64,000 nt of DNA, from contig NC_134021.1 in assembly GCF_040712315.1 (NCBI RefSeq), positions 44,579,501-44,643,500 of the forward strand. Direction: 5' to 3'. The stretch comes from Castanea sativa (lineage: Eukaryota > Streptophyta > Magnoliopsida > Fagales > Fagaceae). The notes beneath the pieces are model-generated. The model ran no database searches. It worked only from the letters and a program-made list of their open reading frames with translations, and was not told the origin of the DNA. Both the position numbers and the translations under genes were made by a program. Below are positions 1 through 11,900 of the stretch, one piece after another (the stretch's first letter is position 1; the number at the start of each line of letters is the position of its first letter).

Positions 1-1900
1 TTTTCTGCTTAACTTGGAAAGAAATACATTCAAGGCTTTAACATGTGTTGCCTAATATCATCTAGCAGTAGTTTTGCGTTATCATTCGATATGTTCAATT
101 AGTGATTTGATAGATTTATGTAATCTGAGTGATTGATTGTATGGTCCCCAGTTGTATACTCCTGTACTTGGATCACTCTATTCTTTGACATTAATAAAAC
201 TTCATTACAGAATTTATCAAACAAAGAGAAAACTTGCTACATTTGTAATTGCATTAACCAGCTCAGTGTCTTCACATTCCACAATCACTCAACTAAATCC
301 TGTGACGTGGCTCCATTACGTCACGCATGAAAGAGTTGTAATACGCATTCTTTTAATCAACTAGGAATCACAAACTCTCTTAGACAATGCAGCAAACACT
401 TCCTGCACTATCACAAATCATGGCTCCCACACCCCCAGTCCCATCTCTGAAGCTCAAACCAACAACATATAGCTTAAAACAGCTTGTATCAAGAGCTTAC
501 TACTTAACTAGATCTGGATTGAAGTGAATCTCATGCTAGTTCTGTTCAATAGATGACATGGCTAACTAGACAGCACTAGAAGCTGTGATGTTAGGCAATG
601 ACATAGCAGCCCCATACAAACATCATTCCTATGATCCCATAGTTTCCACCCAACTGTGAGGAGGTTCTCAAGACAAGGAGACTCCCAATTTTTGAAAGCC
701 TAGGTCCTTGTTTGAAGGATTCCCAAACTAGCGTACCAAGCAAAATTTTGGATCTTAAGGTGCACCTTTAGAAACCAATCATATTCCAGAATCATTTTCT
801 CATTTGAAACACTTTCAAAAGTCATATTAGGGATGGAAACTGAAAAGAACTCAAACTGGAATCCACCTTCTTGCTGACTTGACTTGAGAAACAGAGGAAC
901 TCAAAAATAGGCAAAACTGGGAGGTTCTGACCTTGATTGACCCTTTGGTACAGAAGGTCAAGTGTTGAACGGCACTTTAAGGCCTTCAAATGACACTTAA
1001 TTCCCAGATGAAAGCGCCAATATGTCTTGCTTTCTTTTGTTTCCATTGTCCTATAACTGATTCTTGATAGTTAAATGCACATGTTAGGAATTGTAACTTG
1101 AATGGGAAGCTCAGATTAGGGTTAATTCATATATCAAGGCGAATAAGTCAAAGTTAGAGTTAGTAACAAGTAGCACAAGATTCATTAAAAAAAAAAGTAG
1201 CACATGCATGGATCAATTAGATCAATTTTTGAGCTCATTTTATAGATTTTTTTTTTGTTGCCAATTATCAAGTAATTTTTATTGCCGAAATTCTGGGAAA
1301 CCAGCACCAACATACAAAATGGATTACAAAGCAAACACACAGGCCAAAGCCAAAAACCAGAAACTAACACCACGTTCACCATGGAGGCAACACCAACTAC
1401 AACTACACATTGAAACACCAAAACTAAACAAATTAGCAGCTAAGGAAATACAACTAAAGCATATTTATTCAGTAGCAGCCTGCAAAGAATATAAATCCAG
1501 CTTACTCAGGCCAACAATCCGTCTACCAGAGATACAACAAAATATAATAAGCCAAGGAGACCACAGCAAATTTCTGTAACAACATTCCTGCAACCAGCTA
1601 GACCATAGCTGATACTCAGCACATTCATTATCTTATAGGGGCTTGATGCTTGAGGCTAGCTTTTGCAAATCCCCATCTATAGCTTGTTTCCCTATTAACT
1701 CTGGAAGCAGCATTGGTTTTTCCACCCTCAATTCAAGGTCTAACCTGTTTTTTGACTTCTTCCCCATATGTTCCTCGGATCTAAGCAACCCTTGGAATAT
1801 AAGAGCATTTGAATGGGTGCAGCGATGAAGGGTTGCTGCACTGAGTCCTAGTTTACCACAATCTTATCTCAAGGAAGTGACATTTGGAATCCCAATCATC
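1..1900. other. anonymous intergenic sequence
   Basis: No gene is recognised here. Open frames are short and overlap on both strands. The stretch from about 1600 to 1900, read on the minus strand, may be the far 3' part of the decayed LINE that follows, but it carries no motif I can name. Confidence 0.4.
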
Positions 1901-1928
1901 AGCAATGGATTCCTGACAACACATGAAT

Positions 1929-3882
1929 TTAATTTTCCTCCATTACCTTTTGGAAAAGGAACACTTGGAGAATAGATGGTTTCTGTTCTCCACAGCTGCG
2001 CTGTAAAGGACACATAGCATGTGCCTGCCAATACCCCATTTTTTCAATCTTTCTCTGGTCTTCAGCCTGTCCTTTGTTGCCAACCATGAGATGAAAGCAA
2101 GTCTTGGTATAGCTGTAGGAAACCAAATAACTTTCCACCATTCTACTTTAGGATAATCCTGCTAATCCTAAGCACAAGCAACAATGGACCCTATTCTGGA
2201 AGGAATCCACCAAGCCTTATCATTATCCCCAAATTTGATCATAGGCAACTTGTGTAGGATAGTAACCAGGTTTTTTGACCTAACAGGACCCCAGTTTAAT
2301 TTTCTACCATTCATGACACTAGCTAATATGGCATTCACAGTGCTGGCAGCTTCATAGACCACTCTATGACCAAACTTGTCCTAGAGAGGCCTAAATAGGT
2401 CTTGAGCTTTCAAATTTTCCTCCACCCCACCCTTAAGAGCAGTCATGGAAGCTCCTAACACACCAGAAGCTTTGGCCCTTAAGAATTTGCAACTTGACTT
2501 ATGCAACTCTTAAGGATTCAACTTGGGTGAAGAGAAGCCATATGAATTTCATAATGGCTGCCGTATCCCATTCCTCCACCCTTTTAAGGACATGACCACT
2601 TTCCTTTTTAGGACAACAAACAGCATCCCAAGCCACTTTTTCATCCTGTACAAGACCATCAATACCTCTCCAAAAGGAGAATAGCAAGACCCTTACCCCT
2701 GTTAAAGAAACTCACTAGACTTCAATTGATTGCTATTGAGAATGAGGGAGATGAGATGAATTCTTTAGCTTATGCCACAAACTTCTCAGGTACTCCAATG
2801 GCAGCTAAGCAACGCAGAGTCCAAATGGATGGAATCATATATTCATATGCCTTCATGAGATTCACCTTTGTAAGGCATCTGGGAATACCCACCGGCCTGT
2901 GATAGTTTTTCACCAATTCCTGAGCAAGAATAATGTTTTCTGCAGTGCACCTATTAGGAATGAATGTTGTCTGGTTATTTCTAATCATATTAGCAAGGCA
3001 TGGTCTAAGTGTATTAGCAAGAATCTTAGTAGTGCACTTGTATATAAGGTTGCAGCAAGATGTAGGCCTAGTCCCCATTTTTGAAGGATTTGGAACCTTA
3101 GGTACCAAATTAGTGATGGTTGAATTTGAATTAACCTCTTTGAGCAGCCTCCCTGTGTTGAAGAAGGATAATACAGCATTAGTGTGTTATGACCCAAGAT
3201 GATATTCAGGATAAATTGTTATTTGAATTTGAAGTATTTAAATTTAGACTTAGTGATAGATCTTTATCTGAATAAGGTATTAGTAGATTAGTATTGTTAT
3301 TTGTTTATATTCAAATTGATTCCTGTGTTTTAGGATAGGATTAGTTTCCATGTTTTAGGATTTGTTGATGAGGTTATCTCATCCTTGGCTATTTGTGTAC
3401 GTTAAATGCATTAATGAGAAGCAAGCAGAAAATTAACCCCACATGTCTATTTCCTCTCTTAAGTTCAGGAGATTGGTTATCTTAAATTGAATATCTATTA
3501 TATTCATTAAATTATCCCAGTTCACAACATAGTGACATCCTCCTTAACAATGGGCCAGGATCTTTTAGAGAAGTGCAGTAAACCCATATAGACTAGAGGC
3601 TTTGTCATCCTTCATTGAGAAGATGGTATCCCTGATTTCATAAGCAGTTCCCCCATCCTGCAGCAGTTCCTTTTGCCTGCAAGAAAATTGTATGGATAAA
3701 AAAATTAGTGATCCTTGCAATATCTGAATTATAGAGCTGAGAGGGAAGTTGGCCCAATAGTTTTTTGTAATAGGACACAACCAGCTCTTTTTGATTGCTT
3801 CAAGGTCTTCCAGCTTGACACCGTCTACATTCAGCAAACATCTAATGGACTCTATCGAAGAACCCAATATTTTGATCCCCAA
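1929..3882 (-). mobile_element. decayed LINE (non-LTR retrotransposon) reverse transcriptase remnant
   Basis: Minus-strand translation gives consecutive broken pieces of a plant LINE polyprotein. The stretch 3882-3565 contains the linker before reverse transcriptase (motif FSMKDDKA). The stretch 3180-2770 contains the start of the RT domain (VPKVPNP, then SCCNLIYKC and KILANTL, then LAQELV). The stretch 2687-2499 contains the later part with KVAWDAVCCPK and a tryptophan-rich end. The stretch 2141-1929 resembles the zinc-finger-like zf-RVT segment (CFHLMV, then MGYW). Stops and frame changes separate the pieces, and no catalytic YXDD box survives in an open frame. A solo LTR at 3185-3529 interrupts it: the minus-strand reading WPIVKEDVT on one side continues as NAVLSFFNTG on the other. 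LINE endonuclease and RT copy an mRNA into nicked target DNA in the nucleus; this copy cannot. Family assignment is by motif only. Confidence 0.75.
3185..3529. mobile_element. solo LTR inserted in the LINE remnant
   Basis: The 345-bp segment begins TGTTATGACC and ends TTCACAACA, the TG...CA form with short inverted termini seen in LTRs. It is flanked by the same 5 bp, TAGTG, at 3180-3184 and 3530-3534, and it splits a LINE reading frame that resumes on the far side. No internal retrotransposon sequence lies next to it. It is therefore most simply a solo LTR left by recombination. A TRIM-like short element is the alternative. The superfamily is not determined; TGTT...AACA ends are common in Copia elements. 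Confidence 0.75.
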
Positions 3883-3899
3883 GTTTAAGCCAAGTTTTT

Positions 3900-4235
3900 A
3901 TTATTATTTATCTCTGCTTCCTATATGATTCCTCAGCATTGCTATTGGTAGAGGAATATGTGCCAAATGAACAACCATCAGGATTGGAGCAAGTCCCTGT
4001 ATAAATACTCAACTTGTAATTCTAATCTCATTAGTGAATAGTGATGCATTTGCTTGGATCTTTCTCTCTTGAAATCTCTGTAATTCTCTCCCCAGTTCCT
4101 TCTCGATCTCATTCTCCCATTATCTCACAATTAAACTCTAGTCTAGTTTCTTCTTCAATCCTATTTCTCTAATCTCTAAACATTCAAACACCTAAACAAC
4201 AAGTGTGATATTTACAATAACCCCCTTCGACCTAA
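3900..4235 (+). other. possible LTR remnant (R-U5-like)
   Basis: A TATA-like TATAAATACT near 4000 is followed by a long CT-rich stretch (ATCTTTCTCTCTTG and similar) and a run of CAAACACC-like sequence. This layout is common in the second half of Copia LTRs. Neither LTR terminus nor a target duplication is clear, so the call is weak. It could equally be an unrelated promoter-like sequence. Confidence 0.25.
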
Positions 4236-5440
4236 CAGATGCTTAGATAAAGCTATCTATATACGCCGCATTGCATCCCATCTTTCCTGAACAAATTGTA
4301 AAAGCAATTGTAGGACTAGTTTGATTTGTTCCCCTCGACCCACTGATTTCAGTAGTCCTGGTAGTAACATTGTTTTTTTTTTTTTTTTTTTAAATTAATT
4401 TTTTTATTATTAATCTTTTGTACAGGGCTTCTGTCATTTGCAAATGCTTGCCCTGAAATAAGCAGGGCTGCTGTCAATCTTTTTTGCTTATTTTGTGTTG
4501 ATTATTTTCACTTTCATTTCAATACGGAAGGTTGTTGCTTTGTTCAAGATTATTGAGAGATTGACCTTTATTCTTTGTTGGTAACAATTCCTTAACTGTA
4601 GCTTTCACTTTATTTTCTCAAATTAAGTTACTTATTACAACTTCATTTGGAAATTATTTACTCATTTTACCCAAAATTTATTTTCCATTTTTCTGTTCAT
4701 TGCAGTTTTGCACTCTCAATTTTTCACTTTCTGCTGTTATAGCAGAGAAAATTAGTACAAATGAAGTATATATCTGAACTGGTAAGTGATCCAACTCCAA
4801 TTGTTTCTACTTGCAGGGCATGTGAGTGTAATGTTGGAGGAACACCTCCCATCTCTTCCATCCCACTCTCTGCATTGGGAGTTTTGGATGGAGATGGACT
4901 ATGTTCATCTTCTATGAAAGAAAGTCTCTAATAAAAAAAATAAAAAAGACTATATGAAATAATCAGTGAATTTTCACAAAAAAATAAGTCCAATTATTTA
5001 TAAGTGATCACTTTTCTTACTTTTCAAATGAAATGAATGCTAGGAATAGAAATTTATTATATTGTAATACTTGTTAGTAGGTAGTACTATAATTGTAAGT
5101 ATTGTTGGCATTTGTTTTTTTAATTTCTCCTATGTTGAGTCAACGAATTCAATGAAAAGCTAAACTTTTACCCTTTTTTTTTTGTGGTAGAAGCTAAACT
5201 TCTACTTTACTACTGTATGTAGATGCAGTTATTTTACTTCATTTAATCAAAATGACAGTCTTATCCATTTTTTTGTTAATCTAAGGTATTTTTATCTTGT
5301 GTAAATTCTTTTAGTTTCCTACTTCATTCCTGAGTTTTAGAAGTTTTGTTAGCCTACCACTCTAACAGTCATAGGAGATAATTTTTAATTACCAAATGAT
5401 GTCCTGTTCAATTGGAATGTAAGCTTATATGTGCTTCTAT
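4236..5440. other. AT-rich intergenic sequence
   Basis: There is no supported gene. A poly-T run lies near 4374-4390. Around 4800-4870 a short stretch has a CAG acceptor-like site followed by less AT-rich sequence, but no family is recognisable. Confidence 0.4.
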
Positions 5441-5581
5441 GGATTGCTTGTTAGTAATTCAGTAGAACATGATTCGTAGTTTATTTAAGCCACAACTCTA
5501 TGTTCTAAATGAAAATTGTTTGGATGAGAAAGATATTGCTGTCAAATTTTTTAGTTCTATTAATCGTTGATTGCTTTTAGC
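5441..5581 (+). repeat. third copy of an arm segment at the outer edge of the inverted duplication
   Basis: The sequence from GGATTGCTTGTTAGTAATTC to TAATCGTTGATTGC matches, with gaps, 17959-18130 in the left arm. In inverted form it also matches about 23640-23795 in the right arm. It lies directly outside the point where kinesin homology begins (5615). An internal piece of the duplicated DNA was therefore joined to the outer boundary, which indicates a complex rearrangement. Confidence 0.7.
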
Positions 5582-5615
5582 AATTATTAAACCAAAATCT
5601 CAAATCTCAAATTTC

Positions 5616-6622
5616 AATGAATAATGAAGATAGGAAGGGAACCCCTTCCATACCAACTTGTTCAAGATGATTGAGTTCGAAGGTCCAAAATATGCTAAGA
5701 AGGATAATTTGCTGATAAAATTGTCAGATGATGCAAACCTCAACCATTTGATGCAGTATCAATCCCAAAGTATGGCCCAATTCAGGATGCAGAAGCAGTT
5801 ACAAGGCCTTTTGGGCATTTCAGCAATGGTGGTTCCATAACGATGGAGGCCTCTCATGCCAAGGCTCCTTGAAGTCCTACTAGTACTACCTATCAGAAGC
5901 GAGTTATTAGAACAGATTTTAGAACACAAATTCCTACTCTTCAGCCACCAAAGTCACCTGAACCGCCGATACGTGCCAGAAATGAGGTTCAGAATATGAT
6001 GCAAACTGAGCTCACTCTTTCTACAGGTTTCCAAACACCCAACTTGATTGGTAGTGCAAATGGTAAGGGATCTCAAATAAGGAGATCACTGCGGACAATT
6101 GGAAAACTGATTAACGGCTCTGAGAAAAGGTGAGACTAGTTTGTTTAGGGGAAAAAAGGTTCTTTTCTTATAATAGAGAGGAACTCTGGCTGGCACAGTA
6201 TATCATTTCAACATTTCAATGTAAAATCTCAGGAACCAACAGAATTTGATGGAATCCAGACACCCATCAAAGGTGCTACTAATGTCATCGGTCCCAAGTC
6301 ACCAGTGACAGCTAATGCTAGGACTCATAGGAGACAATCACTAACTGGCATTCCAGCGTCAGGGTCTGACAAGTCCCGAAGATCTTTTCTTGGAGGGAAG
6401 TCAAATGATTCTGGTAAGTAAACCAATACAAGTGTCATTGCATGAGATTAATATTGGTTACACACTGACACTATCCTTAAACCATATTACAAGCGAAATC
6501 TTCTTTGTCTTTAAGATCTGAGATCAATGTTGTTTTCTTTTGTAGACACAAAAGAAAATAGGAATGCTAAGACACCTCCTCCAGTACACCCATCAACAAA
6601 GATAAGTAAGAGGTGGCTATAG
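5616..6622 (+). pseudogene. truncated kinesin-14 pseudogene (3' exons only)
   Basis: This is an inverted copy of the end of the kinesin-14 gene at 26370-27380. It covers most of exon 17 from inside the exon, exon 18 and exon 19, with the introns still in place, so it arose from genomic DNA and not from an mRNA. Recognisable words include [20 protein letters not shown] 4-bp deletion near 5735-5738 shifts the frame, a TGA follows at 5870-5872, there is a 3-bp insertion near 5838, and exon 18 carries another small deletion. The motor domain and promoter are absent. It cannot encode a kinesin; its interest lies in pairing with the intact gene. Confidence 0.9.
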
Positions 6623-6926
6623 ATTGTACGATGATGCTAGTTGTATGACTGTAGCGGTGCTTTGACTCGAAGCATACTGACATTGCTGACATTTGAGTTA
6701 CAACATACTCCAACATTTGCCTAGAAAAAGAATTTTGCTGTTGGATTGTGTTATCTGACGCGATCAACATGCTGCCCATGTAGAAAGGGAATAAAATGTC
6801 TACTTGTTATCGATCTACTTGATTCTATAGCCCAATTTTGACTGCAAAATGTCTTTTGCTTCTTGTTAACTAATTCTTCATCACTTCATGTAAAAATACT
6901 GAAACGCTGTAATTTTTTTTGTAATA

Positions 6927-6931
6927 AAAGG
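6927..6931 (+). repeat. target-site duplication AAAGG (left)
   Basis: AAAGG directly precedes the 5' LTR and is repeated at 16434-16438 directly after the 3' LTR. Homologous DNA in the right arm (26062-26066, reverse strand) has only one copy, so integration made the duplication. Confidence 0.95.
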
Positions 6932-7422
6932 TGAAGGGGATAAAAATAGTAAGTGGACGGATATAATGAGGACGGATCTATTCGCGACTATGACGGTTAA
7001 CTTTTGCTGAGTATCCGTCATATGAGAATTAATTGCGGGTTCCAGGTGGCATGTAATGTGATATGCTCCCGATGAACTTTGGCTTTATCCCCACGCAAAC
7101 GTGCACACTTGGACTTCTTGCGACACACGCTTGAGAAGACTCCTATATGGAAATAAGCTTGAGGAGGAAGTTGTATCCTAAAAGAAAGGTAATTCCGCTC
7201 AATATAAATACCTCCGAAACCCTAAATATGAAGGTACGCATAATATTCTTAACTCTGGCACTCTAGGGTTAAAGGAAAAAGATTCTAACTTGACCTTTGG
7301 AGTGTGTTCGGCCGACACCACACCGGTGCTCTCTTCTAGGTCCTTTGTTTTCCTTTTGCAGGTATTGCTTTCGTTTGAGGAGAAGCGCTTGCAACTCACT
7401 GGTGATATTTTCGGCATCATCA
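6932..7422 (+). repeat. 5' LTR
   Basis: The LTR begins TGAAGGGGAT and ends CATCATCA. A TATA box (TATAAATA, 7203-7210) would start transcription near 7235. It contains several GACGG motifs near its start. Its only differences from the 3' LTR are T at 7298 (C at 16309) and G at 7358 (A at 16369), both transitions. Confidence 0.95.
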
Positions 7423-7423
7423 G

Positions 7424-7442
7424 TTGGCGCCGTCTGTGGGAA
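7424..7442 (+). promoter_or_regulatory. primer-binding site
   Basis: TTGGCGCCGTCTGTGGGAA lies one base after the 5' LTR. The start TGGCGCC is complementary to a tRNA 3' end (GGCGCCA). Minus-strand DNA synthesis would begin here. I do not assign the tRNA species. Confidence 0.75.
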
Positions 7443-7505
7443 ACACTAAGGAAGAAAAACTTCGGATTATTTTAGCCTCGCTCTATCCCTGAGACAAAGA
7501 GTTGC

Positions 7506-8906
7506 ATGGCACTCACCCGATCGATGACAAAGAACAACAATCAAGGCGATGAACCACGCGCCACCGCTTTGAAGAGGCAGGTCCAAACGCTTGCAGCGGC
7601 TGTTGAGCGCCTCACTAAGCAGAACCATGATTTGGAAGAGCAGTTGCGGCAAATAACTGCACATCAGAGCGCACCACAGGAAGATCAGGAGGGAGCTAGC
7701 CCCGAAGGAAGGAACGCGGAAAGACCTGAGGGCAGCAACGCTCCGACTAGACCCGAGCGACAAGAAACCAATCAACCACTTGCTTTAGACCCTGTGCCGA
7801 CTCACATAGCCACCGAAATGCAGGAGATGAGGGAACGTATGGATGCAATGATGAACGCCCTTAAGGGACGGGTATCCAGCAATCTGGACGACCTAGTCCA
7901 TAGAACGGATTCACCATTCACAGCGTTGGTGAATTCATGCCCCGTCCCTTCAAAGTTCAAAATGCCCCATGTGGAAAACTACGACGGATCCAAGGACCCG
8001 TTGGATCACCTGGAGTCTTTCAGAACACTAATGCATCTTCAGGGTGTACCGGACGAAATCATGTGCAGGGCTTTCCTCACCACCTTGAAAGGGCCTGCGA
8101 GGGATTGGTACAGCAAGTTGACGCCTAATTCCATCGGCACCTTTAAGGAATTAGGTGCACAGTTTGTATCACACTTCATTGGAAGTCATCGACACAAGAG
8201 GTCTATTGCATGTATACTGGGAATTAAACAACGAGAAGGTGAGACATTGAGGTCTTATATAGCCCGCTTCAATAAGGAATCCCTCTCGATAGACGAGGCG
8301 GACGACAAGACACTGGTGGCAGCATTCACAAACGGGTTACAAGAGGGTAAGTTCTTATTTTCCCTATGTAAGAATGACCCAAAGACTATGTCCGATGTCT
8401 ATTACAGGGCGACAAAGTATATGAACGCGGAGGATGCCTTGCTGGCCAGAGAAGACTACAAACCAAAGAAACGGGAAAGAGAGGAAGATATGAAACCAGA
8501 TAACGGACGAAAAGTGGCTAGAACCAGAGATCGGCGAGAAGACCGGAGACCCAAACCACCTTCAGGGAGGTTCACAAGTTTTACCCCCCTCATAGCCCCA
8601 ATTGACCAAGTGCTTATGCAAATCAAAGATGAAGGAAGCTTGACATTCCCGGGCAAATTGAAGGGAGATCCGAACAAGAGGCCAAGAGATAGATATTGCC
8701 GCTTTCACCGTGACCACGGCCATGATACGACGGATTGTTATGATTTGAAACAACAGATTGAAGCCCTTATAAGGCAAGGAAGGTTGCAAAGGTTCGTGAG
8801 GAAGGAAAGAACTGATCAGCCCCAGGAGCAGAATCCTAGACGGGAAAACGAGCGTCCCAGACCACCGGTAGCAGACATACGGATGATAATGGGGGGCAAC
8901 GCTTAA
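7506..8906 (+). CDS. gag: retrotransposon Gag
   Basis: This 466-residue protein forms the cytoplasmic particle that packages element RNA. The N-terminal part is charged and predicted to be coiled (about residues 22-55). The retrotransposon Gag core spans roughly residues 185-315 (words such as FLTTLKGPARDWY, then LRSYIARFNKE). A basic Arg-Lys-Glu stretch follows. A variant zinc-knuckle-like motif, CRFHRDHGHDTTDC, lies near residue 398, spaced differently from the classical CCHC knuckle. The ATG at 7506 is the first in a long frame, 64 bp after the primer-binding site. The frame ends with TAA at 8904-8906. The same frame then stays open into pol with no new ATG nearby, so Gag and Pol would be one polyprotein if the TAA were read through. 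Whether the TAA is a programmed signal or a mutation is unresolved. Confidence 0.93.
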   Translation: MALTRSMTKNNNQGDEPRATALKRQVQTLAAAVERLTKQNHDLEEQLRQITAHQSAPQEDQEGASPEGRNAERPEGSNAPTRPERQETNQPLALDPVPTHIATEMQEMRERMDAMMNALKGRVSSNLDDLVHRTDSPFTALVNSCPVPSKFKMPHVENYDGSKDPLDHLESFRTLMHLQGVPDEIMCRAFLTTLKGPARDWYSKLTPNSIGTFKELGAQFVSHFIGSHRHKRSIACILGIKQREGETLRSYIARFNKESLSIDEADDKTLVAAFTNGLQEGKFLFSLCKNDPKTMSDVYYRATKYMNAEDALLAREDYKPKKREREEDMKPDNGRKVARTRDRREDRRPKPPSGRFTSFTPLIAPIDQVLMQIKDEGSLTFPGKLKGDPNKRPRDRYCRFHRDHGHDTTDCYDLKQQIEALIRQGRLQRFVRKERTDQPQEQNPRRENERPRPPVADIRMIMGGNA

Positions 8907-11900
8907 GTAGGATCGTCCAAGAAGGCTAGAAAGACTTATTTACGGACGGTACAAAGTGTCCAGTCAACGGGACCTTCATTGGAAAGAATACGGCGGAATG
9001 ACTCCAGTATCGAGTTTTTTGAAGACGAGGCCCGGCGCCTTCACCACCCCCACGACGACGCGCTTGTGGTTAGCATACAGGTAGGGGACTTCAACGTCCA
9101 CCGAGTTCTAGTAGACAACGGGAGCTCAGCAGACATCCTTTACTATCCTGCGTTCCAGCAGATGGGGATTGCAAAGGAGCGCCTGATCCCGGCATGCGCG
9201 CCCCTCGTCGGCTTTGGGGGAACCCGGGTCCATCCTTTAGGGTCCGTCACATTGGCGGTGACGGTAGGAGACTACCCACGACAGATAACTAAAAATGTCT
9301 CCTTTCTTGTGGTTGATTGCTCCTCAGCATACAACGCCATACTCGGACGTCCTACTCTCAACGCGTGGAAAGCCATCACTTCAACCTACCATCTGATGAT
9401 CAAGTTTCCCACTGAACATGGGGTTGGAGAACTACGCGGAAATCAGGTAACTGCACGGGAATGCTACGTGGCCATGATGGAGATGGATGACCATGTACAG
9501 ACAATGAGCATCGAAGAACAGAGAACAGTGGCAGAACCCGTGGAGACATTGGAAGAAGTCCAACTAGATGATTCAAGGCCCGATCGAACCACCAGGATAG
9601 GAACCTCGGTCGACCAAACGATTCGACATGCGCTCCTACTGTTCCTTAAAGAAAACCAAGATGTGTTCGCATGGAGCCATGACGACATGCCAGGAATAGA
9701 TCCAGCAGTCATAGTTCACAAATTGAATGTATCGCCTTCCTTCCCCCCAGTCCGACAAAAGAAACGCGTGTTTGCCCCCGAGCGGGATCGAGCCGCAGCA
9801 GAGGAAGTGCAGAAGCTACGAGAAGCGGACTTCATACGAGAGGTGTATTACCCAGACTGGCTGGCAAATGTGGTAATGGTCAAAAAGTCAAATGGGAAGT
9901 GGAGAATGTGTGTTGATTTCACGGATCTAAACAAAGCGTGCCCTAAGGACAGTTACCCGCTCCCACGGATTGACGCCTTAGTCGACTCTACCGCAAAACA
10001 TGAGTTGTTGAGCTTCATGGACGCCTTCTCGGGGTACAACCAGATTAAGTTGGAGAAGACAGATCAAGAGAAGACATCATTTGTGACAAGTCAAGGGCTT
10101 TTTTGCTACAAGGTGATGCCATTCGGGCTCAAGAATGCAAGAGCCACATACCAACGATTAATGAACAAGATGTTCGAGCACCAGATTGGCCGGAACGTCC
10201 AAGTCTACGTAGATGACATGTTGGTAAAAAGCGTAAAGGCGTCGGATCATCTGAGGGACCTCCAGGAGACTTTCGACACTCTTCGAATGTACAAAATGAA
10301 GCTGAACCCAAGCAAATGCGCATTCGGAGTAACTGCGGGAAAGTTCTTAGGGTTCATGGTGTCCCAGCGGGGCATTGAGGTCAACCCCGAGAAAGTGAAA
10401 GCAATTATGGATCTATCTCCTCCAAGGACGGTGAAGGAAATGCAAAGCCTGACAGGGAAGATAGCAGCCTTGAATAGGTTTGTATCAAGAGCAACAGACA
10501 AGTGTCTCCCTTTCTTTAGGACGCTAAGGAGATCTTTCGAGTGGACGGACGAATGCCAAACGGCATTTGAAGAGTTGAAGGCATACCTCTCTGCCCCGCC
10601 ATTGCTTAGCCCATCTACACCGGGGGAGGAATTATTCCTGTACCTTGCTGTCTCATCGGCAGCGGTGAGTGCGGCTCTCATTAGAGAGGAAGGGAAGGTA
10701 CAGAAGCCCGTCTACTTTGTAAGCCGGGCGATGCGAGGCGCAGAAGAAAGGTACCCACGGATGGAGAAACTCGCCTTCGCTCTTATAATTGCAGCCCGAA
10801 AACTGAAGCCGTATTTTCAAGTACACACAATAATAGTCCTGACGGATCAGCCGTTGCGGAGAGCAATGAACAATCCTGAAGCCGCCGGACGGATGGCTTT
10901 GTGGGCCATCGAGCTAAGTGAGTACGATATCCAATACCAGCCACGAACAGCTGTGAAAGGACAAATATTGGCAGACTTTATTGCGGAATTCACTACACAT
11001 GAAGAGCAGGGGGCACCAGAGAAGCCCTCATGGAGAATTCACACAGACGGGTCCTCCAATAAGCATGCGGGTGGAGTCGGAGTTGTACTCCATACCCCGG
11101 AAGGAGATAAGATTGAATGTATGATCCGTCTGGAGTTCCCTACTACAAATAATGAAGCGGAGTATGAGGCCCTGATGGCGGGATTAGAGCTTGCAATAGC
11201 GGCTGGGGCCAGGAAGGCAGTGGTCTACTCCGATTCCCAAATCGTAGCTAGCCAAGTTAATGGGAGTTATGATTGCAGGAGTGAACGAATGAGAAAGTAC
11301 CTCGGGGAAGTGAAGGGTCGAACAAGTGACCTCCAATTCACAATAACTCAAATCCCGAGAGAAGAGAATCAAGAAGCGGATCGACTTGCAAAGGCTGCTT
11401 CGGCCGAACCTATGGTTATCCCAGAACAGGTATTGTCCTTTGTCCAATATTCGTCGTTGCTAGATAACGTTCAGGTGCAGGAGTTAACCACTGAAGACGA
11501 TTGGACGATTCCAATTGTGGCATACCTCAAGGACGGGAAGCTTCCAGACGGGAAGGAAGAAGGTAGGAAACTGAAGGTTAGAGCTGCCCGATTCATACTG
11601 ATCAAAGGCATCCTCTACAAAAGAGGATTCTCCCGACCATATCTAAGATGCCTGGGCCATGACGAAGCAGACTATGTAATGAGGGAAGTTCATGAAGGGA
11701 TTTGTGGAAACCACTCAGGATCAAGGTCTCTGGTACACAAGCTACTCAGAGCTGGGTATTATTGGCCGACAATGCAGAAGGATGCCCATATATACGTGAG
11801 AGCCTGCGATAAGTGTCAACGGTTCGGCAATCTTATTAGGCAGCCAACGGAGGAACTCACACCCATGACGGCCCCATAGCCGTTCGCACAATGGGGATTG

